From positions 1 through 24,763 of the forward strand of contig JBBDSW010000145.1 in assembly GCA_040904745.1 (NCBI GenBank): a DNA stretch of 24,763 bases, given 5' to 3'. The DNA is from T1Sed10-7 sp040904745 (GTDB lineage: Bacteria > Actinomycetota > Nitriliruptoria > Nitriliruptorales > Nitriliruptoraceae). The position numbers were made by a program, and so were the translations under genes. Each line of letters begins with the position of its first letter. Within the stretch, counting starts at the first letter, position 1. The notes below the pieces were generated by a model, which was not told where the DNA came from, did not search any database, and saw only the letters and a program-made list of their open reading frames with translations. This document shows, piece by piece, positions 7,839-13,713 of this stretch.

Positions 7839-10115
7839 TCAGCGGATCGGCAGGATCTCCACCTCGGCGCTGTCGTCGGGGACCAGTCCCACCGGATCGC
7901 GCCGGGTGGGGTCCAGCAGGGGGTTGGCCTCGGGGAAGAACATCTGCACGTTGCCCTCCCGGATGGCGGCCAGCTTGACGTGGGCAGCCACCTCGCCGGT
8001 CTCCGAGCGGACGCGGACCGCCGCGCCGTCGCCGAGCGCCAGTCGAGCGGCATCGGCCGGCGACATGAAGAGCGCGTCGCGGTCCCCGCCGGTGACCGGG
8101 TCGACCTCGCGCCAGATCATCGAGTTGAACTGCTTCCCGCGGCGGGTCGAGAGCCGGAAGCGGCCCGCCGGCAGGCTCGCCTCCTGCGGGGCGACCGGTA
8201 CGAACCGTGCCCGGCCGTCCTCGGTCGGGAACGTCCAGCCGTCGCACAGCCGCTCGCCACCCCACTGGACCTGGTCGCCGCTCTCACGCAGCGTCTCGAT
8301 CCCGGCGTAGGTGGGGATGACGCGCGCGATCTCGTCGCGGATCGCCTGCGCGTCCTGGCAGCCGAGCAGGTGCGCACGGTCAGGGTCGACCCGGCGGGCG
8401 AGGTCGAGGTAGATGTCCCATTCGGCGCGCACCTCGCCGGGACCCTCCGCTCGCCCGCGCGGGCCCGGGATGTGCGGTGAGTAGATGATGCGCCGCTCGG
8501 TGGTCGTCTCCGTTCCGCCGCCGGGCTGCTCGTAGCGGGTCATCGCGGGGAGCAGGAGCACCTCGTCGCCGTCGACCAGCATCTGGGTGGCAGCCACGAT
8601 GTCGACGTGGACCCGGAGGCCCACCTGCTCGAGCGAGGTCCGGACCGTCTGCGGATCGGGCAGGGTCTCCAGGAAGTTGCCGCCCGAGGACCACAGCACG
8701 TCGATCTCGCCCCGGCCCGCGGCCTCGACCAACTCGGTCGCCGACCGGCCGGGCTGGTCGGGCACGTCGAAGCCCCACCGCTCGGACAGCGCGGCCGCCG
8801 AGGCCGGCGTGATCGGCTCACCGCCGGGGAACGACGTCGCGTACGCGCCCATCTCGGCGCCGCCCTGCACGCCCGAGTGCCCGCGGATCGGCATCAGCCC
8901 CGCCCCCGGCCGGCCGACGTTGCCACGGGCCAGTGCCAGGTCGATGATCGCCCGCACGTTGTCGGTGCCGAAGGTGTGCTGGGTGATGCCCATCGACCAC
9001 ACCAGCACGCTCGCCTGCGAGCCGCCGTACAGCGCCGCGAAGCGCTCGACGTCGGCCCGGGAGGACCCCGCCCAGCCCACGAGATCGTCGAGGTCGTGGC
9101 GTGCCACCTCGGCGGCCAGCGCATCGAAGCCCGTCGTGTGCGCGTCGACGAAGGCGCGGTCCACCTGGTCGCGCTCGATCAGGACCTTGAGCACGGCGGT
9201 GATGAACGCGGTGTCGCCGCCACGGGCCACCTCGAAGAACTCATCGGTGATCCGCGTGCCGAACAGTGCCGATTCGAGGTTGGAGGGGACCCAGTAGTGC
9301 TCGAGCGCCGGTTCACGGTAGGGGTTGACGACGGCGACCTTGGCCCCGCGCTGCTTGGCGAGGTAGAGGTACTTGAGGAACACCGGTTGGGCGTTGGCCG
9401 CGTTCGAGCCGAACAGTACGACGAGGTCGCTGTGGTCGATGACGTCGGTGTAGGAGACGGTCGTGGCGCCGACGCCCAGCGTCTCCTTCAGCGCACCGGT
9501 CGAGGGTGAGTGGCAGATGCGCGCGGCGTTGTCCACGTCGTTGGTGCCGAGGTAGCGGGCGACCTTCCCGGCGACGTAGTAGACCTCGTTGGTGATCCCG
9601 CGGGAGGTGGTGAAGAACCCGAAGCGGTCCGGGCGGGCGGCACGGACCCGCTCGGCGGCGAGCGCCATCGCCTCGTCCCAGCTGATCCGGGTGAACCCCT
9701 GCTCGCCGCGACGGCGCAACATCGGGTGGGCCAGCCGGCCGAGCGCACGCAGCTCCGCGGCGGTGCGGCCACGCAGGGCCTCGACGTCGGCCAGCGCGTC
9801 GTCGGCCATCGCGTCCATCGTGTTGAGCTTGAGCAGGTTGAGCCGGGTGGTGCACAGGTGGACCCCGTCGATCGTCCAGTCGTGCAGCCCGGCGACCCCG
9901 AGTGCGCAGCCGTCGCAGACGCCCTTGGTGAGGATGCGGGTCGCGTAGCGCAGCTGGCCCCGGTTCTCGGCGACGGTGGAGAGCATCTCCTGGTAGTGGT
10001 GCGGTTTCTGGAGGCCGATGCCGTTCGGCCGCCAGCTCACCCACTGGCTCGGACGCCAGCGCGGCCAGTGGAACCGCCGCCGGAGCGGGTTGGTCGCCTT
10101 CGGTCCATGTCCCAT
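7839..10115 (-). CDS. YdeP/FdhF-like molybdopterin oxidoreductase
   Basis: A 758-residue bis-MGD molybdo-enzyme of the formate-dehydrogenase-alpha-like (YdeP) branch. The N-terminal iron-sulfur region shows CDGCALG with Cys67 and Cys70 plus Cys88, only three obvious ligands where classical FdhF has four. The active-site segment reads NAARICHSPSTGALK: Cys201 sits where E. coli FdhF has selenocysteine, and the next residue His202 matches its catalytic His. Then follow the molybdopterin-binding domains (LVVLFGSNAANAQP, YPH-less cofactor loops, PIRGHSGVQGGAEMG) and a C-terminal dinucleotide-binding beta-barrel (STRRGKQFNSMIW to VQMFFPEANPLLDP). There is no Tat signal, so it is probably cytosolic. 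The ATG at 10115 has GGGAGG ten bases upstream. It lies 31 bp after mobA-fdhD on the same strand and is probably its main client. Formate as substrate is possible but not shown; no FeS or NADH-binding partner subunit is adjacent. Confidence 0.9.
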   Translation of the reverse strand: MGHGPKATNPLRRRFHWPRWRPSQWVSWRPNGIGLQKPHHYQEMLSTVAENRGQLRYATRILTKGVCDGCALGVAGLHDWTIDGVHLCTTRLNLLKLNTMDAMADDALADVEALRGRTAAELRALGRLAHPMLRRRGEQGFTRISWDEAMALAAERVRAARPDRFGFFTTSRGITNEVYYVAGKVARYLGTNDVDNAARICHSPSTGALKETLGVGATTVSYTDVIDHSDLVVLFGSNAANAQPVFLKYLYLAKQRGAKVAVVNPYREPALEHYWVPSNLESALFGTRITDEFFEVARGGDTAFITAVLKVLIERDQVDRAFVDAHTTGFDALAAEVARHDLDDLVGWAGSSRADVERFAALYGGSQASVLVWSMGITQHTFGTDNVRAIIDLALARGNVGRPGAGLMPIRGHSGVQGGAEMGAYATSFPGGEPITPASAAALSERWGFDVPDQPGRSATELVEAAGRGEIDVLWSSGGNFLETLPDPQTVRTSLEQVGLRVHVDIVAATQMLVDGDEVLLLPAMTRYEQPGGGTETTTERRIIYSPHIPGPRGRAEGPGEVRAEWDIYLDLARRVDPDRAHLLGCQDAQAIRDEIARVIPTYAGIETLRESGDQVQWGGERLCDGWTFPTEDGRARFVPVAPQEASLPAGRFRLSTRRGKQFNSMIWREVDPVTGGDRDALFMSPADAARLALGDGAAVRVRSETGEVAAHVKLAAIREGNVQMFFPEANPLLDPTRRDPVGLVPDDSAEVEILPIR

Positions 10116-10146
10116 CCGTGCGTTGCCTCCCGCTCGAGGGATCCTG

Positions 10147-11894
10147 TCAACGTCGCGTGGCGTGATCCGGGCGCTGCGCCACGATGTCGATGCGGTGCGG
10201 GTGCGTGTAGATCGTCCCCGTGTCCCCGCGGAGGAAGCCGACCAGGGTGATGCCGAGCCGGTCGGCGGTGCGGACGGCCAGGTCGGAGGCGGCGCCGATC
10301 CCGCACACGATCGGCAGCCGTGCGACGGCGGCCTTGGCGACGAGCTCGAAGCCGATCCGCCCGGACAGCACGCAGATCAGATCGTGCAGGCCGGCCGCTG
10401 GCCACACACCCGCGAGTGCGTGTGCACCGATGACCGCATCGAGGGCGTTGTGCCTGCCCACGTCCTCTCGGATCGTCACCAGCCGTCCCGCCGGGTCGAA
10501 CAGGCCGGTGGCGTGCAGCCCACCGGTCGCCTGGAAGCGTGGCTGGGCCAGCCGCAGCTCGTCGGGGAGCCGGGTGAGCGTCGTCCAGGCCACCGGCCCG
10601 TCCGTGTACGGATCGTCGGTGATCGGTGGCACCCGTGCGGTCACCTCGTCGATCGTCGCGCGGCCGCAGACCCCGCAGGAGGCCGTGGCCAGGGCGTGGC
10701 GGTGGGTTACGGCCTCCGCGTCGAGATGGCCGCGCAGTCGCACCGTGACCGTGTCCTCGGGGCGGGCCAGCTCCAGGGGGTCCCCGATGTCCGCACCGAG
10801 GACGTCTGCGGCGGTGGCGACCCCGTCGGCCAGCACCCAGCCGACCGCGAGCTCCCGTTCGTGGCCGGGGGTCCGGAGCGTCGTCACCAGGGTCACGGGG
10901 GCCTGGTTTTCTCCGGCCGCACGGATCTCGAGTGGTTCCTCACCGACGATCGTGTCGTGCCCGTGCTCCGCCCGGCTGTCGCGGACGCGGGTCACCGTGA
11001 CGCCGGGGGCGGCGGTGTGCTCCGGGCCGGTCCGTCGCCCACGGTCGCCGGTCTTGGTCGTGACGCTGGTCACGCTGGCGCGGGCGTGCCAGGAGCTCGC
11101 CGCCGCGAGCGTGTGCGGCTCGTCGACATCGACGGCGGTCGCTCCCAGCGGGTCGAGCGGCCGCCACCGTCTGGGAGCCACCACCTCGACATCGAGGTGG
11201 TCGAGCAGCGCCTGGAGACGCCGTTCCCCACCGTCGAGGAGCCGACCGAGCACCGTGTGGGTGCGTGTGCGGTAGGCCCCGATGAGCAGTTGGGGGCCGT
11301 CGTCGGTGCCGAGGACCGCCGCATCGACGTGCTCCGGGGCCTGCTGCAGGCAAGCGACCAACAGGGCGAGCACTGCCGGTGAGAGCCACGGATGATCGAC
11401 CCCGACGAGCAGCACGACGGCTGCGTCACCGGCGTGCTCGAGAGCCGTCTCGAGGCCCGCGAGCGGACCCGCATCCGCCCGGCGGTCGGGGATCCGGGTG
11501 TGGTCACCGGCCACCCCGCCAGCCACCCCGCCAGCCNNNNNNNNNNNNNNNNNNNNNNNNNNNNNNNNNNNNNNNNNNNNNNNNNNNNNNNNNNNNNNNN
11601 NNNNNNNNNNNNNNNNNNNNNNNNNNNNNNNNNNNNGCGGTCGGGGATCCGGGTGTGGTCACCGGCCACCCCGCCAGCCACCCCGCCAGCCACCCCGCCG
11701 GCCGTCTCGCTGTCGGGGGGCATCCCGATCGTCGTGACCGGGGCCGGAGCGATCGCGGTGGCAACGGCCGAGCGGCTGCGCGCGAGCAGGGTCGAGCCCT
11801 CGACCAGGAGCTGCGCCTTGTCGCGACCCATCCGTCGTGACGCGCCTCCGGCCAGGACGGCACCGACCACCTCGGCTCCCTCGGTACGCGACAC
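10147..11894 (-). CDS. MobA-FdhD fusion, interrupted by assembly gap
   Basis: The N-terminal part is MobA, which transfers GMP to molybdopterin: GAVLAGGASRRMGRDKA at 11-27, the GPLAGLE motif around 91, VGVDHPWLSP around 112, and ERRLQALLDHLDV near the end. The C-terminal part, from about 247, is FdhD, the sulfurtransferase that hands sulfur to bis-MGD for formate-dehydrogenase-type enzymes. Its signature SCGVCG carries the two redox cysteines (about 355 and 358 after gap closure), followed by GGLHATGLF and REDVGRHNALDAVIG. As written, a 100-N gap and a shift break the frame. Removing the Ns and one copy of the duplicated 55-bp flank leaves 1593 bases, exactly 531 codons including TGA, with all MobA motifs in order. 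Four-residue AGGV repeats surround the gap. GTG start at 11894 with GGGAGG upstream. It leads the operon with the molybdo-enzyme. Confidence 0.88.
11482..11691. other. Scaffold gap with duplicated 55-bp flanks
   Basis: One hundred Ns (11537-11636) are flanked by identical sequence: 11482-11536 equals 11637-11691 over all 55 bases. Each flank ends in a run of 12-bp units CCACCCCGCCAG that encode AGGV on the minus strand. An exact 55-base overlap is what two neighbouring contigs from a de Bruijn assembler with k = 55 would show. The likeliest real state is therefore an overlap, not missing sequence, with the repeat-unit count (three as collapsed) being the only uncertainty. Confidence 0.85.
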
Positions 11895-11924
11895 GATCCC
11901 TGCCCTCCCTCGGCTCGACGGCGA

Positions 11925-11930
11925 ACGCTA
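11925..11930 (-). promoter_or_regulatory. Putative -10 box of mobA-fdhD (TAGCGT)
   Basis: Minus-strand TAGCGT ends 30 bases before the GTG at 11894, and GGGAGG lies between. Third occurrence of the same hexamer at a gene start in this window. No clear -35. Confidence 0.45.
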
Positions 11931-11959
11931 ACGCCTGCGGTCGGCCGAAGGCGGGCCGT

Positions 11960-11965
11960 TACCCT
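11960..11965 (+). promoter_or_regulatory. Putative -10 box of the DUF2185-like gene (TACCCT)
   Basis: TACCCT fits TANNNT and would start transcription near 11972, about 35 bases before the GTG at 12007. It is divergent from the mobA-fdhD promoter 30 bp away, so the two genes may share a control region. Confidence 0.35.
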
Positions 11966-12006
11966 GCGCCGTCCGCTCCCGCGCACGCTGGGACGGCGAC
12001 GTCGAG

Positions 12007-12417
12007 GTGGATCGGTCACGCAGGATGGTGGACGACGGGCAGGGCGCGCTTGCCGAGCAGCCGGGTTCGGACGACGACGGGTCGACGGACCGTGCGGACG
12101 CGTTGGCCGTCTATGCCAGTGCGCGTCTGGTCGACACGACCTCGCCGGTGGGTGCCATCCGGTTCGATCCCGAGGATGCCGGGCGGCCGCTGGGCGACGG
12201 GCGCACGCTGAGTGGGTGGAGCGTGTTCACCGGCGAGGAGACCGACGAGGAGCTCACCGACGCCGATCGGGTGCGTCTCCCTTCGCTCGCGTGGGTCGTG
12301 CGCCGCGATCCTGCGGTCGCGATGGTCACCGCGGGTCACGACGACGGCGTTGGCTACTGGGCCCGGGGCGAGGACGACGAGCGCGGGCTGCCGACCTGGG
12401 AGCGGGTGCTTCCCTGA
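12007..12417 (+). CDS. DUF2185/Imm33-like small protein
   Basis: A 136-residue acidic protein without signal peptide or membrane segment. The central part resembles DUF2185 (Imm33-type) proteins: LSGWSVFTGEETDEELTDAD corresponds to the family's GWrFFtGdEdeeYldd stretch, followed by an LPSLAWVVRRDPAV helix and a C-terminal aromatic WERV. In this family some members are predicted immunity proteins of polymorphic toxins, while many are lone housekeeping-context proteins. No toxin gene is next to it, so immunity is not supported here. GTG 12007 or ATG 12025 could be the start; neither has a good ribosome site. It is divergent from mobA-fdhD and convergent with the META lipoprotein gene. Family match by eye only, moderate confidence; that it is a real gene is likelier. 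Confidence 0.6.
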   Translation: MDRSRRMVDDGQGALAEQPGSDDDGSTDRADALAVYASARLVDTTSPVGAIRFDPEDAGRPLGDGRTLSGWSVFTGEETDEELTDADRVRLPSLAWVVRRDPAVAMVTAGHDDGVGYWARGEDDERGLPTWERVLP

Positions 12418-12424
12418 TCGAGGC

Positions 12425-12483
12425 GCGTCGCCTCGCCTCCTCGCGCGGCGTCTCGCCTCGCCTCGTCGCGCGGCGTCTCGCCG
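12425..12483. repeat. Short GC-rich tandem repeat
   Basis: Between the convergent DUF2185-like and META genes lie about two and a half imperfect units of 23-25 bp. Each contains GCCTCGCCTC followed by TCGCGCGGCG; units begin near 12425, 12448 and 12473. The array starts just after the upstream stop codon and ends before the META stop. Function unknown; it may be slippage-derived. Confidence 0.6.
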
Positions 12484-12500
12484 GCGGTGGCGGGGGGCGG

Positions 12501-13403
12501 TCACTCCTCCGTGCGGTAGCGCAGCGCCTGCCCCTCGTCGTCCGTCAACGTGAGGCTGTTGCCCTCCACCTCGACGTCGAGCGATCCGGCACCGAGCACC
12601 GCGAGGACGTGGTCTTCCTGCTCGGTCGCCAGGGCGTCCGGGCACCCTTCCTGGGTGACCTCCGGCTCGTCGAGGGTGATGCGGGACCCGTCGAGCTCGT
12701 AGGTGCTTCCCAGATCGTTGCAGCCGGTGCTCCCGGTCAGCGAGCCGTCGTCGGCGAAGTGGAGCGTGGCGTCGGCGGGGACGTCGGAGACCGCGGCATC
12801 GTCGCCGACACCCTCGATGAGCGAGGTCAACGTCCAGGTGGCGCCGACCAGCGTGGCGTCGTCCTCCGGTGCTTGCGGCGTGAAGGTGAGCTCGGTGTCC
12901 GCCCCCATGAGGGTCAGCGTGTCGCCGTCGAAGCTCCAGGAGTCGACGGCCCTGTAGGCGGCGAGGTAGGCGGACTCGGCGGCCATGAGCGACTCGTCGG
13001 TGCAGGCCATCTCCGTGACCGCGACGTCGGCGACCCCCAGGCTGTCGTCGTCGATGGTGACGGTGCTCTGGTAGGTGTTGCAGGCGGCCTTGCCTCGCCA
13101 GCGTTCACCGTCGATCGACAGGGTGATCGCATCCTCGCGCGGTGGATCGACGGCCCCTTCGGGTCCGGTGCCGGCGGTCAGCACCCAATCGCCCTCCAGG
13201 GCATCGGGGTCCTCGCCTGCTGCGGAGGCGCCGTCCGCGTCGCGCTCGTCACTGGCACCATCGCTCGCCGGTGCGTCGTCAGCGTCGACGGCCGGGCCTG
13301 CGCAGGCAGCCACGACGATCGCCAACGCCGCACCGAGCGCGAGTCTGACGCCACCGCGTGCGCGGCGGCGGCGGCGGTCAGTGAAGGCTGCGGGCTGGGT
13401 CAT
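12501..13403 (-). CDS. Lipoprotein with two META (HslJ-like) domains
   Basis: A 300-residue secreted lipoprotein. The Arg-rich N-region (DRRRRRARGGVR) and hydrophobic core (LALGAALAIVVAAC) end in a lipobox with Cys34 as the predicted lipidated residue. An Asp/Ala/Ser-rich linker runs to about 68. META domain 1 (about 69-175) includes LEGDWVL and KAACNTYQSTVTI; META domain 2 (about 183-298) includes GATWTLTSL, STGCNDLGSTYEL and EVTQEGCPDALATEQ. These are the HslJ-type Gly-Cys-Asn and later Cys motifs. HslJ relatives are linked to heat or novobiocin tolerance in E. coli, and the actinobacterial double-META lipoproteins are uncharacterised. AGGAG lies nine bases before the ATG at 13403. It is a monocistronic minus-strand gene divergent from the S9 peptidase gene. 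Confidence 0.88.
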   Translation of the reverse strand: MTQPAAFTDRRRRRARGGVRLALGAALAIVVAACAGPAVDADDAPASDGASDERDADGASAAGEDPDALEGDWVLTAGTGPEGAVDPPREDAITLSIDGERWRGKAACNTYQSTVTIDDDSLGVADVAVTEMACTDESLMAAESAYLAAYRAVDSWSFDGDTLTLMGADTELTFTPQAPEDDATLVGATWTLTSLIEGVGDDAAVSDVPADATLHFADDGSLTGSTGCNDLGSTYELDGSRITLDEPEVTQEGCPDALATEQEDHVLAVLGAGSLDVEVEGNSLTLTDDEGQALRYRTEE

Positions 13404-13540
13404 GGTGGGTCACTCCTGGTGTCTAGCCAGTGCTGGGCCGTCCGGTTGACCGCGGGGCATCGGTTCGCGGCAACCCTCCATCGGGTCCTGGTCGGTAGGA
13501 CGGCGGGCGGCCCGCCCAGGTTCCGGCCGCGCTCCGACGC

Positions 13541-13645
13541 GCGAGAAGCTGCGGACTGTCGGCCGGTTCTCGTGCCGATCCAAGCCGATGGCCGAGCTCG
13601 CGCCACCGCAGCGCGAGAAGCTGCGGACGGTCGGCAGCTTCTCGC
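13541..13645 (+). repeat. Paired 33-bp palindromic repeats, pair B
   Basis: Copies at 13541-13573 and 13613-13645, again 72 bp start to start, with the same invariant first 16 bases (GCGAGAAGCTGCGGAC) as pair A. The second copy is a palindrome with a single internal mismatch (G13/G21). The right arms differ from copy to copy while the left arms do not. The pair sits in the 310-bp region 13404-13713 between the divergent META and S9 peptidase genes; otherwise that region shows only the two gene starts. After the second copy, ACCCGGCC follows as it nearly does (ACCCCGGCC) in pair A, so the shared unit may extend beyond the palindromes. Confidence 0.85.
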
Positions 13646-13701
13646 GGGCACCCGGCCGTGGGTAGCTACTCCTCGCCGTGATGACCCCCGATCACCGTCG
13701 C

Positions 13702-13707
13702 TAAGCT
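13702..13707 (+). promoter_or_regulatory. Leaderless promoter -10 box (TAAGCT) of the S9 peptidase gene
   Basis: TAAGCT lies exactly six bases before the ATG at 13714 (CCGCCG between). This places the transcription start at the A of the ATG. There is no Shine-Dalgarno sequence, as expected for a leaderless actinobacterial mRNA. Confidence 0.6.
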
Positions 13708-13713
13708 CCGCCG

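Noticed and set aside
7691..7978. Small plus-strand frames across pair A encoding a repeated 24-residue unit (72 bp is a multiple of three)
   Set aside because: No ribosome site, the peptide differs by frame, and in pair B the same DNA would give unlike peptides. Palindromic DNA explains the conservation better than coding.
11482..11691. A genuine 55-bp duplication flanking unknown sequence
   Set aside because: It would break the MobA frame and repeat a segment in the middle of a conserved fold; collapse gives a perfect frame.
12425..12483. Tandem repeat as a transcription terminator between convergent genes
   Set aside because: The units are direct, not inverted, repeats and no T-run follows.
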